Source: Aliikangiella sp. G2MR2-5 (GTDB lineage: Bacteria; Pseudomonadota; Gammaproteobacteria; Enterobacterales; Kangiellaceae). From it: a DNA stretch of 64,000 nucleotides. Positions 8,564-17,382 of this stretch are shown piece by piece; position 1 is the stretch's first letter, and each line of letters begins with the position of its first letter. Position numbers and translations under genes: made by a program. The DNA lies in contig NZ_JADPQF010000005.1 of NCBI RefSeq assembly GCF_015687155.1, forward strand, positions 124,001 through 188,000, written 5' to 3'. The notes beneath the pieces are model-generated. The model ran no database searches and was not told the DNA's origin. It saw only the letters and a program-made list of their open reading frames with translations.

Positions 8564-10186
8564 TTACAAACATCGAGCAAATAGGCAACCGTAAGCGGGA
8601 AGAGAGATGTCGTTTCCGCTTACTACGCCTGAGGATAAACCATGACCTTCCAGTACCGATAACTGAGGTAATTCTGTTACCTTAACTGACTGGCTTTCCG
8701 GAGAAAGGTTTAGCACGACAACCAGCTTACTGTCGTTAAATTGACGATAGTAAGCCAGAACTGGTTCGGGGGTATCAATGAAATTGATGCTCCCCTGAAT
8801 AAGCTCAGGAAAATCTTTTCTCCATTTAAGAAAGTTCCTGAAGCTATTTAATACAGACTCGGAATTTTGTTCCTGGATATCAACTGCTTTTTCTCTGTGT
8901 GACTCTGGAATTGGTAACCAGGGAGTAGCGGCGCTAAATCCAGCGTTAGGTGATTCTTTATGCCATGGCATAGGAGTTCGGCAACCATCCCTTCCTTTAA
9001 AGGTCGGCCAGAAAGTAATGCCGTAAGGATCCTGCAACTGATCATATTCTAACTCAACTTCTTCCAAACCTAGTTCTTCACCCTGATAGGTGCAAACGCT
9101 ACCGCGTAAGGTAAACAATAATGCACTGAATAACTTTGCTTTTTCTGCGATTGCATAATCATTTCCCCAGCGGGAAACAACTCGCTTAACATCATGATTG
9201 CTAATTGCCCAGCAAGGCCAGCCTTCGGTCACTTTTGTTTCGAGAGACTCTACGGTTTTTCGAATATAACTAGCGGAGTTATCGTCGGTTAACAATTCGA
9301 AACTATAACCCATGTGTAATCGGTTATCGCCTTCAGTGTATTCAGCCATCGTAGCCAGTGAATCTTCAGATGATATCTCTCCGAGTGCAGCCGAGTCCGG
9401 ATAACGATCAAGCAGCGCTCTTAGCTCTTCAATAAATGCCAGATTTTCCGGGCGAGTATTATTGTAGTAGTGATATTGATAAGCGTAAGGGTTGTCTTCA
9501 CTAAAGCCTCGCCCTTGTCTTTTCTCTGGTGGTTTAGCCGGGTTGTCGCGTAAGGCCAGGTCGTGAAAGCAGAAATTGATAGCATCCAGTCTAAAACCGT
9601 CAACTCCGCGTTTTAACCAGAACTCGATATTGTCTAACGCAGCTTGTTTTACATCTGAATTATGAAAGTTTAAATCAGGTTGACTGGTCAAAAAGTTGTG
9701 TAAATAGTATTGTTGACGACGAGGTTCCCATTGCCAGGCACAACCACCAAAAATGGATTGCCAGTTGTTTGGTGCGGATCCATCTTCTTTTGGATCTGCC
9801 CAAACATACCAGTCTGCCTTAGGGTTGTGTTTATTTTCGCGACTTTCCAGAAACCATGCGTGCTGGTCTGATGTATGACTGAGAACTTGATCGATAATGA
9901 CTTTGATACCTAGTTTATGCGCTTTTTCAACCAGTGAGTCAAAGTCGTCAAGGTTTCCAAAAAGCGGATCAATATCGCGATAGTCACTAATATCATAACC
10001 AAAATCTTTCATTGGTGATTTGAAGAATGGAGAAATCCAGATAGCATCGACACCAAGACTGGCAATGTAGTCCAGGCGCTGGATAATACCGGGCAAATCT
10101 CCGATGCCATCTCCGTTACTATCCATTAAGCTACGAGGATAGATTTGGTAAATAACAGCACCTTGCCACCAATTCTTTTGATCCAT
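8564..10186 (-). CDS. Cytoplasmic GH13 alpha-glucosidase (oligo-1,6-glucosidase/GH13_23-like)
   Basis: This 540-residue protein has no signal peptide. The N-terminal WWQGAVIYQIYPRS and SNGDGIGDLPGI are typical of the alpha-glucosidase/oligo-1,6-glucosidase branch of GH13. Catalytic residues are all present: region I ending in His104, nucleophile Asp201 (GVDGFRLDAINF), acid/base Glu270 (ALGEISSED) and Asp332 (SNHD). It should hydrolyse maltose and maltodextrins to glucose in the cytoplasm. It is divergent from the MFS transporter gene across a 317-base region with two palindromes, which fits joint control of uptake and hydrolysis. Exact alpha-1,4 or alpha-1,6 preference is uncertain. Confidence 0.92.
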   Translation of the reverse strand: MDQKNWWQGAVIYQIYPRSLMDSNGDGIGDLPGIIQRLDYIASLGVDAIWISPFFKSPMKDFGYDISDYRDIDPLFGNLDDFDSLVEKAHKLGIKVIIDQVLSHTSDQHAWFLESRENKHNPKADWYVWADPKEDGSAPNNWQSIFGGCAWQWEPRRQQYYLHNFLTSQPDLNFHNSDVKQAALDNIEFWLKRGVDGFRLDAINFCFHDLALRDNPAKPPEKRQGRGFSEDNPYAYQYHYYNNTRPENLAFIEELRALLDRYPDSAALGEISSEDSLATMAEYTEGDNRLHMGYSFELLTDDNSASYIRKTVESLETKVTEGWPCWAISNHDVKRVVSRWGNDYAIAEKAKLFSALLFTLRGSVCTYQGEELGLEEVELEYDQLQDPYGITFWPTFKGRDGCRTPMPWHKESPNAGFSAATPWLPIPESHREKAVDIQEQNSESVLNSFRNFLKWRKDFPELIQGSINFIDTPEPVLAYYRQFNDSKLVVVLNLSPESQSVKVTELPQLSVLEGHGLSSGVVSGNDISLPAYGCLFARCL

Positions 10187-10503
10187 TGAAAACCTATTAT
10201 CGAATGTTGTGTTAATTCATTTATTCTGTATTTTTTCAGCATACTTGAAATTCAAACCCGGGTTCAAACACCTGCATACGTATGCATAGAAAAAAGGTGA
10301 CAATTCACTCGATTTTGACCAGCTTTTTAGGATAAAAAGGGAGGGTGAGAGAGCGCATCGATATATAAATAATGCTTGTTACTCTATTTGAGTTAATCTA
10401 GAGAGATGAAATCAACGCGAAAGAATTTATTGATCATAAAGGTGCCATGCTAATCATTGAGAAGTGATATCAATTATAATGAATACACGTAGGAAATAAC
10501 GCG
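10187..10503. promoter_or_regulatory. Divergent control region between alpha-glucosidase and sugar transporter genes
   Basis: These 317 bases separate the two divergent genes. They contain a perfect 14-base palindrome TGCATACGTATGCA at 10273-10286 and a perfect 10-base palindrome AACCCGGGTT at 10255-10264. The latter is flanked by two direct copies of TTCAAAC (10251 and 10263). A TATAAT at 10475-10480 could be a -10 for the transporter gene, but no matching -35 is evident. The transporter has a ribosome-binding site AGGA at 10491-10494. A symmetric CG-centred site is what LacI-family proteins bind; the regulator at 16114 is the obvious candidate (inference). Confidence 0.55.
10273..10286. promoter_or_regulatory. 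Perfect 14-base palindrome, candidate LacI-family operator
   Basis: TGCATACGTATGCA is identical to its reverse complement and has the central CG typical of LacI/GalR operators. It lies between the divergent alpha-glucosidase and MFS genes. I saw no second copy in the window. Confidence 0.5.
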
Positions 10504-11997
10504 ATGAAGCAAACTAGTCAACCTCGATTATCTTTTTGGCAAGTATGGAACGTCAGTTTTGGATTTTTAGGAGTCCAATTTGGATTTGCACTACAAAATG
10601 CCAATGCCAGCCGTATTCTTTCCGACTTGGGCGCTGATTTGCACTCTTTATCCTACTTCTGGATCGTTGCACCACTTATGGGGCTTATCGTTCAGCCAAT
10701 TGTGGGCGCTGCTTCAGATCGAACCTGGAATCGTTTTGGGCGCAGAAATCCCTATATTCTGTTTGGCGCAATTGCCGCAGCAGTGGGAATGGGTTTTATG
10801 CCTAATGCATCTATTGCTGTGGCAATTATGGCCCCTATGCTATTCGGTGGTCTCATGCTGGCCATTATGGATGGTGCTTTTAACGTTACCATGCAGCCTT
10901 TCCGCGCGCTGGTTTCTGATATGGTGCCTGCTGAACAGCGAAATCTTGGCTATTCTATTCAGTCTCTTCTTATTAATATTGGCGCCGTCATGGGATCAAT
11001 CCTTCCATTTTTATTGACTAACGTAATCGGCCTCGAAAATACCGCTAGAGCTGGAGAAGTTGCTCCATCCGTGATATGGGCTTTCTATCTTGGCGCTTCG
11101 GTTTTATTTATTTCGGTTTTGTGGACAGTTTTTCGAACCAAAGAATATTCGCCGAAAGACTACAATGCCTACAAAGGAATTGATGAAAGTTCGCTGCAAC
11201 AGGAGCAGGCTGAAAACAAGTCGCTGTCACAGAGAATCCATGGCTTTTTCGAGCTACTCAAATCGATGCCTAAAACTATGAAACAATTAGCCGTAGTACA
11301 GTTTTTTAGTTGGTTCGCATTATTTATTATGTGGGTTTATACCACGCCTGCGATTACCCAGCACATGTGGGGCGTCGATCCCAAATGGTTTGACCCTCAT
11401 TATCTGGCTTCAGTCGGAGACATTCCGGAGCATATTGCACTGGCTAAAGGCGCCGCGGGCGATTGGGTTGGAATCATCTTCGCCGCCTACTCTTTGTTTG
11501 CCGCAATTTTTTCAATCTTCTTGTCAAAAATCGCAGACCGTATCGGCAGAAAATTAACCTACTCTATTTCGCTGTTGTTAGGCGGTTTAAGTTATATGAG
11601 TTTCCTGTTATTTCAGGACTCACAGCTTGTCACTGTCAATCTGCTCATAACCCAGGTCGAAGTGCCAACAGGCGCGCTGGAATTATTGCTGCCTATGGCG
11701 GGGATCGGTATTGCCTGGGCGGCGATTCTGGCGATGCCCTATGCGATTTTATCCGAGTCTTTGCCGGCGCAAAAAACGGGCGTTTACATGGGGATTTTCA
11801 ACTTCACCATTGCAGCACCGCAAATTGTTTCGGCGCTTTTAGCTGGGCCAATGCTCGCCAATTTGTTTGATAACTATGCGATTTATATTATTGTCCTGGC
11901 AGGCGTATTTATGGTGCTCGGTTCTATCAGTGTTTACTTTGTTACCGACCATGAAGAAGAAGCGCTAAGCGCGGCTGATCTTGCTAATGCCGGTTAG
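10504..11997 (+). CDS. MFS sugar transporter, SLC45/GPH-like (probable maltose/maltodextrin uptake)
   Basis: This 497-residue protein has about twelve hydrophobic segments. The loop after the second or third helix holds the MFS signature in the form GAASDRTWNRFGRR, and the second half repeats it as SKIADRIGRK. The SLC45-like pattern (NVSFGFLGVQFGFALQNAN at the start) is common in carriers for maltose, sucrose or other glucosides in marine and plant-associated proteobacteria. A ribosome-binding site AGGA lies nine bases before the ATG. The next gene, an amylase lipoprotein, starts four bases after the stop. Substrate assignment is from context only. Confidence 0.85.
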   Translation: MKQTSQPRLSFWQVWNVSFGFLGVQFGFALQNANASRILSDLGADLHSLSYFWIVAPLMGLIVQPIVGAASDRTWNRFGRRNPYILFGAIAAAVGMGFMPNASIAVAIMAPMLFGGLMLAIMDGAFNVTMQPFRALVSDMVPAEQRNLGYSIQSLLINIGAVMGSILPFLLTNVIGLENTARAGEVAPSVIWAFYLGASVLFISVLWTVFRTKEYSPKDYNAYKGIDESSLQQEQAENKSLSQRIHGFFELLKSMPKTMKQLAVVQFFSWFALFIMWVYTTPAITQHMWGVDPKWFDPHYLASVGDIPEHIALAKGAAGDWVGIIFAAYSLFAAIFSIFLSKIADRIGRKLTYSISLLLGGLSYMSFLLFQDSQLVTVNLLITQVEVPTGALELLLPMAGIGIAWAAILAMPYAILSESLPAQKTGVYMGIFNFTIAAPQIVSALLAGPMLANLFDNYAIYIIVLAGVFMVLGSISVYFVTDHEEEALSAADLANAG

Positions 11998-12001
11998 TCA
12001 A

Positions 12002-13756
12002 ATGTTGCGTCCATCTCCAGAAAAAGTCAGCAGATTTGTTTGGGTCAGAGCGGCTAGCATTGCTTGCACGCTAGTATCTATGACCTTGGGTATGACAGCT
12101 TGTGTTCATCAAAAAACGTCCAAAGCTGAGCTACCTTCCTATTATGGTACCCTCGAACCCATGGCGAGTGACGCGGTTTATTTTTTGATGACCGATCGCT
12201 TTGTCAATGGAGACAAAAGCAATGACTTTGTAGAGCAGGGAGGAAAGTATCCGACCTATCGCCGCGAGTTAAAAGGCCCCAAAGGGCAATCAGCGTTTGT
12301 CGGCTACATGGGCGGTGATTTTAAGGGAATTTTGCAGAGCGCTGCATATATTGCTGATATGGGGTTTGGCGCTATCTGGCTGACACCTATTGTTGACCAG
12401 CCTGATGAAGCATTTTCCGGCGGTGAACCCATTGATTTTGGCGGCGCTTTTAAAGATGGCGGAAAAACTGGTTATCATGGCTACTGGGGCGTTAACTTTT
12501 TTAAGGTTGATGAACATCTGCCTTCGCCTGATTTATCTTTTGCGCAGCTAACCCGGAAACTCAAAAATGAGCATGGTATTAAAACCGTTCTCGATATCGT
12601 GCTCAATCATGGCTCTCCTGCGTTTAGCATGCCGGAGCAAAGAGATCGTTTCGGTAAAGTGCTTGATAAAGACGGCAAGCTGGTCGCCGACCACCAAAAT
12701 ATCAAGCCTGAAATGCTTGATGCTAACAATCCGCTGCATCAGTTTTTTAATCAGAAGCCGGACATATTACAGCTTGCCGATTTCAATCCAGAAAGCGAGA
12801 GAGTTCTCGACTATTTTGTGGAGGCTTATCTACATTGGATTGAACAGGGAGCCGATGCTTTTCGTATCGATACCATAAAACATATGCCGCATGAATTTTG
12901 GAAAAAGTTTACAGATCGAATTAGGGCCGTTCATCCGAAGTTTTTTATGTTCGCTGAAAGTTATTCTTTTGAACCGGAATTTATCGCGCAGCATACATTA
13001 GTGGAAAATGGGGCTGTTAGTGTACTGGATTTCCCTGGGCGAAAAGCGCTGTTAAAAGTTTTTGGCAATCTAGAGTCAGATTTCGATATCGCTGCCGCAG
13101 GATTTGAGTATTTGCAAGACTATCTGTTTCTCGAAGGTGCGCCTTATCAGAATCCCTATAACTTGATGACTTTTTATGACAACCACGATATGTCGAGAAT
13201 GGCAGCGAATGAAGATGGGTTTATTGATGCGCATAACTGGTTGTTTACTTCTCGTGGTATTCCTGTGATTTATTATGGTTCAGAAATTGGCTTTATGGCT
13301 GGAGCAAAAGAACATGCTGGAAATCGTAATTATTTTGGCAACAAAGGTATTGCGAAGGCTCGATCGAATAGAATTTTCATGAATCTGAAGCGTATTGCCA
13401 CACTTCGAAAATCATTAGTTGCTTTGCAACGAGGACTACAGGTTAACCTGTTTTTAGAAGGTGAACGAGCCGCGTTTTTAAGAGTTTATCAACATAGTGG
13501 TGAAGCACAAACAGCCTTGGTTTTGTTGAATAAATCCGATAGAGCCCAATCGTTTGAAGTTGATTCATTATTAAGTCATGGACTCTGGAAAAGCCTGGTT
13601 GACCATTCATTGATTAGTGTGGATTCCGGCGGCTCCATTCAAAGAGATGTCGAAGCACATAGTTTCGATATTCTTGTTTTTGAGCAAGCCGTCAATAATG
13701 ACTCGCTGAAAAAAATATTGACTCGTCGTATGCTCGAAGGGCAAAACACTGATTAG
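12002..13756 (+). CDS. GH13 alpha-amylase family lipoprotein
   Basis: The 584-residue protein carries a lipoprotein signal ending in LGMTAC (Cys34). GH13 regions are complete: DIVLNH (198-203), nucleophile Asp290 (ADAFRIDT), acid/base Glu319 (FMFAES) and Asp396 (YDNHD). The N-terminal YFLMTDRFVNGD resembles amylases and cyclodextrin glucanotransferase-like enzymes. I chose the ATG at 12002; an ATG at 11987 overlapping the transporter gene is equally possible, and both keep the signal peptide. Neither has a clear ribosome-binding site, so translational coupling to the transporter gene is likely. It should act in the periplasm or at the outer membrane on starch-like glucans. Confidence 0.9.
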   Translation: MLRPSPEKVSRFVWVRAASIACTLVSMTLGMTACVHQKTSKAELPSYYGTLEPMASDAVYFLMTDRFVNGDKSNDFVEQGGKYPTYRRELKGPKGQSAFVGYMGGDFKGILQSAAYIADMGFGAIWLTPIVDQPDEAFSGGEPIDFGGAFKDGGKTGYHGYWGVNFFKVDEHLPSPDLSFAQLTRKLKNEHGIKTVLDIVLNHGSPAFSMPEQRDRFGKVLDKDGKLVADHQNIKPEMLDANNPLHQFFNQKPDILQLADFNPESERVLDYFVEAYLHWIEQGADAFRIDTIKHMPHEFWKKFTDRIRAVHPKFFMFAESYSFEPEFIAQHTLVENGAVSVLDFPGRKALLKVFGNLESDFDIAAAGFEYLQDYLFLEGAPYQNPYNLMTFYDNHDMSRMAANEDGFIDAHNWLFTSRGIPVIYYGSEIGFMAGAKEHAGNRNYFGNKGIAKARSNRIFMNLKRIATLRKSLVALQRGLQVNLFLEGERAAFLRVYQHSGEAQTALVLLNKSDRAQSFEVDSLLSHGLWKSLVDHSLISVDSGGSIQRDVEAHSFDILVFEQAVNNDSLKKILTRRMLEGQNTD

Positions 13757-13891
13757 TTAATGAAATCGTCTGTCAGTGCCGCTTATTGGATCTCTGCCCT
13801 CAGCCCTCAATACTCAACCATGGGCAGTAATTTTAGCGATGACATCCTATAACTAATTGTTGTACCTGTTTTTTTGAACTAGTATGCAATT

Positions 13892-14611
13892 ATGGATCGA
13901 AGAATTTTACGCCCCTTACAAGCTGGTCTGCTGGCATTCGGAGCTCCTTTGGGTTGGTTGTTTATCCGTCTGGCTCAAGGCGTTAACTTACAAACCGAGA
14001 TCATGGAAAATCTCGGATTGTACCTCTATATGTTAATAGGAACGCTTGTTGTTTTTATAATGTATGGATTTTATGTTGGTCAGAAAGAGCAGATCATCTC
14101 TGACCTTGCTGTCCGTGATGGGCTGACCAAGACCTACAATCACCGCTACTTTGTAGAGCGGCTTGAGCAGAGTGTATCTCAGTCGATCCGCAAGTCCTCT
14201 CCTTTATCGTTGGTATATTTTGATCTGGACTACTTTAAGAGAGTGAATGATCTCTACGGTCACCCTAAAGGGGATGAAGTTCTTATTGGTGTAGTTTCCT
14301 GTGTTTCCAGCTGTATACGCCAATATGACACCTTTGCTCGCCTGGGCGGAGAAGAGTTCGCGATATTAATGCCTGATGTAGACCTTGAAAAAGCAGCTTC
14401 AGTTAGTCAAAGAATATGTCAGCAGGTTGAAAAATTGGTATTTTTAAAGCCAGAGGGAGGGCAATTTAAGATATCAATTTCTGTTGGAGTCGTTCAGCGA
14501 CAAGAAGGAGAGGGGGCTGCCGGTTTGTATGCCAGGGCCGACCAAATGCTTTATCTGGCAAAAGATAGAGGAAGAAACTGTGTAGTAAGTCAAAATGACT
14601 CAAATGAATGA
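13892..14611 (+). CDS. Membrane-anchored diguanylate cyclase (GGEEF)
   Basis: This short 239-residue protein has two N-terminal transmembrane helices (about 9-27 and 41-62) and one GGDEF domain. The active-site motif is GGEEF (152-156) and the product-inhibition site RQYD (143-146) sits exactly five residues before it, so it should be an active, feedback-inhibited c-di-GMP synthase. There is almost no periplasmic loop, so any sensing is by the membrane part or by a partner. It stands alone behind the amylase gene with 135 bases between. Confidence 0.92.
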   Translation: MDRRILRPLQAGLLAFGAPLGWLFIRLAQGVNLQTEIMENLGLYLYMLIGTLVVFIMYGFYVGQKEQIISDLAVRDGLTKTYNHRYFVERLEQSVSQSIRKSSPLSLVYFDLDYFKRVNDLYGHPKGDEVLIGVVSCVSSCIRQYDTFARLGGEEFAILMPDVDLEKAASVSQRICQQVEKLVFLKPEGGQFKISISVGVVQRQEGEGAAGLYARADQMLYLAKDRGRNCVVSQNDSNE

Positions 14612-14735
14612 TTGAGTTTCAGGTAGACCGAACAATATTACTTCTCGATTAAATCAATTTCTTTTGTTGGAGACCGAACAAATCTCGACTTATAGTGACG
14701 TTGATGTAATTTTGTAAAATCTAGCGGAGCGTACC

Positions 14736-14876
14736 ATGGAGTCGTCAGATAGAGTTACCCGAAACAAGCAGAAAGCACATCACTGGAGTGAGTATGATTC
14801 CGCTTATCCTGAGGGTAAAAGCAAAGCCGTTCGGCATAGAAAGTCGATGCGTAAGAACAAAAATTATGCAATATAA
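14736..14876 (+). CDS. Small basic protein of 46 residues, function unknown
   Basis: A 46-codon frame starts at an ATG with a good ribosome-binding site (GGAG at 14726-14729, six-base spacer) and ends at TAA. The product is very rich in Lys, Arg and His (KQKAHHW, KAVRHRKSMRKNKN) with no hydrophobic segment, as seen in small nucleic-acid or ribosome-binding proteins. A possible -10 (TAAAAT, 14715-14720) lies just upstream, too close to the ATG for a long leader. I do not recognise the family. The ribosome-binding site and isolated position between two genes argue that it is real. Confidence 0.55.
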   Translation: MESSDRVTRNKQKAHHWSEYDSAYPEGKSKAVRHRKSMRKNKNYAI

Positions 14877-14898
14877 TTAAGTTTACCTTTCGCCTCAC

Positions 14899-15999
14899 CT
14901 ATTTTAGATGAGGCAGTATTCTTTTGCGGACCGCTCGTTTTTGTCGCGTCTTATATTCTTGATGCGAAGCTCGGCCGCTGCGCGATTCTTCGTAACTGTT
15001 ACAATCAGTGAGCTGTATTTCAAAAGGAAAGAAAAACGAGTATCTTTCCAACTCATTGGTTTTAATTTTTATTCGCTGACGGCAAGTAAATTGAATGGCG
15101 TGATAACTCTCTTCTGAGTAAGGGTTGAGTTCATGTCCATTCTTTTCGATTGGATAAGGCATATCATTTATTTGTTTTTCCAGTGAATCGAACGAAGTAC
15201 TAAGTTCTGAAAAACTTCTAAGTTTTTCAATGTCTATCAGGCTGTTTTTACTGCGAGACGGTTTGATATTGGCAAACATAATGATGTTTTTTTCGCGAAG
15301 AGCTTGTAGTACTCTTAAGATATCAAATCGGTTTTTAGTGACAAAGCGTAAGCCTATCCAGTCGAAAATGTCCGCGGCAACATTTTCACGCTTTTGCAGT
15401 AATTTCATGGTGACCGAACGACGTGACTTTGAGCGCCTGAACTCAAGTCTTTCCAAAGGAATTTCTGCAAAAAATACTTGCTCGTTATCATCTGAAATAT
15501 ATGGGGAAAATCGCGCAAAAATCTGTTCCCTGATTTCTTCGCCATATCTTTCATTTAAGTAAGAAAAGCTATGAGAAAGAGTGTGCATTACTCTAAGTAA
15601 CGCACAAATCCAGCCTCTGTATTCTTCATCTTCACTGAACGAAAGTAAGCACATCAAAGCTGGTAAATTGGTCTCATTTGCTAGAGTTTGAGGAAGTTGT
15701 TCATCAGGATTTAGCAGTTCTTCAAGGATAAATGTGATCGCTTCCTTGCGAATAGATTCTATTTCTGCTCTATCTTCAGGTAGGTTCCAGTCAAAACCAT
15801 AGCATTGCAGAAATTCAATGGCTGCGTTTTCTGTTGGAAAGCTGAGCTGGTCCAGGTCAATAATGGAACGGCCTTCCAAAGCATACTGGATGGAAGTGCG
15901 GTTGAGGAGTTCCAATGGATTCATCGCGGGTATTTTTGACCTGTATGCTGTGAGAGGTATAACCTGATATTTATCGAAAAAAGCATTTTCAAGCAACAA
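14899..15999 (-). CDS. RelA/SpoT-like nucleotidyltransferase-fold protein (candidate)
   Basis: The second half of this 366-residue protein follows the order of motifs in (p)ppGpp synthetase domains: a basic stretch RRSKSRRSVTMKLLQK (188-203), DIFDWIGLRFV (210-220), YHAIQF (299-304), FPFEIQL with Glu327, and SHQEYK (345-350). The matching motifs in RelA/SpoT enzymes are R-K-S-K, D-x-x-G-x-R, Y-x-S-x-H, EIQ and H-x-x-YK. The first 180 residues are helical and unlike an HD hydrolase or TGS domain. No membrane segment is present. The frame opens with TTG at 15999 without a clear ribosome-binding site; ATG at 15924 is an alternative. It may make (p)ppGpp or a related nucleotide, or be a non-catalytic relative. 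Confidence 0.55.
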   Translation of the reverse strand: MLLENAFFDKYQVIPLTAYRSKIPAMNPLELLNRTSIQYALEGRSIIDLDQLSFPTENAAIEFLQCYGFDWNLPEDRAEIESIRKEAITFILEELLNPDEQLPQTLANETNLPALMCLLSFSEDEEYRGWICALLRVMHTLSHSFSYLNERYGEEIREQIFARFSPYISDDNEQVFFAEIPLERLEFRRSKSRRSVTMKLLQKRENVAADIFDWIGLRFVTKNRFDILRVLQALREKNIIMFANIKPSRSKNSLIDIEKLRSFSELSTSFDSLEKQINDMPYPIEKNGHELNPYSEESYHAIQFTCRQRIKIKTNELERYSFFFPFEIQLTDCNSYEESRSGRASHQEYKTRQKRAVRKRILPHLK

Positions 16000-16113
16000 T
16001 ATTTTTTAAGGATAGTCGTTTGAAACAACTTAGTCTAATCATGAACAAAATTAGACGGGGTTAATATTTGGATAAAATCGATTCAATTTTTAATACTTCG
16101 AAGAGGTCGTTAA

Positions 16114-17136
16114 CTAACCCCCACAAGACTCGCGGACAATCAACTTGGCGGGTAGCATGCGGTTATCCACCGGCTCATCCTTGATACTGGAGATCAATGT
16201 TTCAACCAGAACCTCTCCTGCGAGTTTAGTATCCTGCTGCACAGTGGTAAGTGTAGGGCGAATAAACTCGGAAAGAGGAATGTTATCGTAACCGACTACC
16301 GCAATTTCTTCAGGAATTTTTTTGCCTCTTTCCCGTAGTGCTTTTACAACGCCTATAGCGATCAAGTCACTGGCACAAAAAATTGCATCAAATGGTTGTT
16401 TTAAAGCGAGTAATTGAAGTGCGGCTGCATAACCGGATTGCTCGGTGGTAATGGCGTCGATCTGAAGTTTTGGGTTGACTTTGACACCTCCTTTTTCAAG
16501 TGCAGCACATGAACCCTTATAACGATCAAAAAATTCAGGAGAGCGCCTGGAGGCTCCACCGATAAATGCTACGTGGGACTTTCCACTTTTAATCAGGTGT
16601 TCAGTGACATCAAAGCCTCCCTGAAAGTTATCACAGCCAATGGAAACGCCCGGTTGACCTTTTTTAACAGCACCCCAGCGCACAAAATGCGTTCCTTGCT
16701 GCTCCAGTTGGATCAGTTTCTCTTCGTAGTCGGTATAGTCTCCATAGCCAAGAAGAATAATGCCATCAGCTTTATGACAGTCTTCATAATCAGCATGCCA
16801 GTCATCTTCCAGCTGTTGAAAAGATACTAGAAGATCGTATCCTTTTTGGGTACAGGCGCGAGTAATACTGCCCAGCATCGACAGGAAGAAAGGGTTAATT
16901 TGCGAGTCGTCACTGGTCGGGTCCTGAAAGAGCAGCAGAGCTATGGTGCCGCTCTGCTGTGAGCGCAGGTTACTGGCGTTTTTATCCACCTTGTAATTCA
17001 GCTCTTTGGCGATGGCTTTAATTCGCTCACGAGTTTCCTCGTTGACCAGAGGACTATCTCTGAGCGCACGGGAAACTGTTGACTGGGATACGCCAGCTTG
17101 ATGCGCTATGTCGAAAGAAGTCGCTTTGCCTTTCAA
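16114..17136 (-). CDS. LacI/GalR family transcriptional regulator
   Basis: This 340-residue protein has an N-terminal helix-turn-helix (SFDIAHQAGVSQSTVSRALR) and a periplasmic-binding-protein-like sensor domain (GTIALLLFQ to the C-terminus, with ASDLIAIGVVKAL and VVGYDNIPLS). It starts at TTG 17136 with AAGG eight bases upstream. It lies between the glucan-use genes and the glucose genes, divergent from glk, so it probably responds to maltodextrin or glucose. Candidate targets are the palindrome at 10273 and the operator-like sites at 17327 and 19653. It cannot be told from sequence which of the two LacI proteins binds which site. Confidence 0.9.
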   Translation of the reverse strand: MKGKATSFDIAHQAGVSQSTVSRALRDSPLVNEETRERIKAIAKELNYKVDKNASNLRSQQSGTIALLLFQDPTSDDSQINPFFLSMLGSITRACTQKGYDLLVSFQQLEDDWHADYEDCHKADGIILLGYGDYTDYEEKLIQLEQQGTHFVRWGAVKKGQPGVSIGCDNFQGGFDVTEHLIKSGKSHVAFIGGASRRSPEFFDRYKGSCAALEKGGVKVNPKLQIDAITTEQSGYAAALQLLALKQPFDAIFCASDLIAIGVVKALRERGKKIPEEIAVVGYDNIPLSEFIRPTLTTVQQDTKLAGEVLVETLISSIKDEPVDNRMLPAKLIVRESCGG

Positions 17137-17180
17137 TTCAATACCTTAGTCTTTGTCATTCGAATTAGTTTATCGACTAT

Positions 17181-17212
17181 TTAGCCTACAGGCAGATTAG
17201 CCTACGGGCAGA
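17181..17212. repeat. Two tandem 16-base repeats upstream of the LacI gene
   Basis: TTAGCCTACAGGCAGA is followed at once by TTAGCCTACGGGCAGA (15 of 16 identical). Each copy has short inverted arms (GCC-N4-GGC). They lie in the leader region of the minus-strand LacI gene and about 170 bases upstream of the glk start. Confidence 0.6.
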
Positions 17213-17312
17213 AGTTGCCCCAGCCCGTTAGTCTTGGATAGGAATGCATTGGGGAAAACTGCATTCTCTTACATTTTTTCATTATAAAGCCAATTTACCA
17301 CTAAATCATCCT

Positions 17313-17342
17313 TTGACAAAGGATTTATGACACCGGTATCAT
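17313..17342 (+). promoter_or_regulatory. glk promoter with overlapping operator
   Basis: A consensus -35 TTGACA (17313-17318) is followed after 18 bases by TATCAT (17337-17342), five of six matches to the -10 consensus. A near-perfect palindrome ATGACACCGGTATCAT (17327-17342) covers the -10. A repressor bound there would block RNA polymerase directly. The same palindrome core, in perfect form, occurs upstream of edd at 19653. Confidence 0.75.
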
Positions 17343-17382
17343 GTCTCGCAATGATTTAACTTAAGGATTGAACAACTTCATC

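Noticed and set aside
10251-10270. tRNA T-arm-like GGTTCAAAC sequence
   Set aside because: No acceptor or anticodon stem can be drawn around it; it is part of a palindromic control region.
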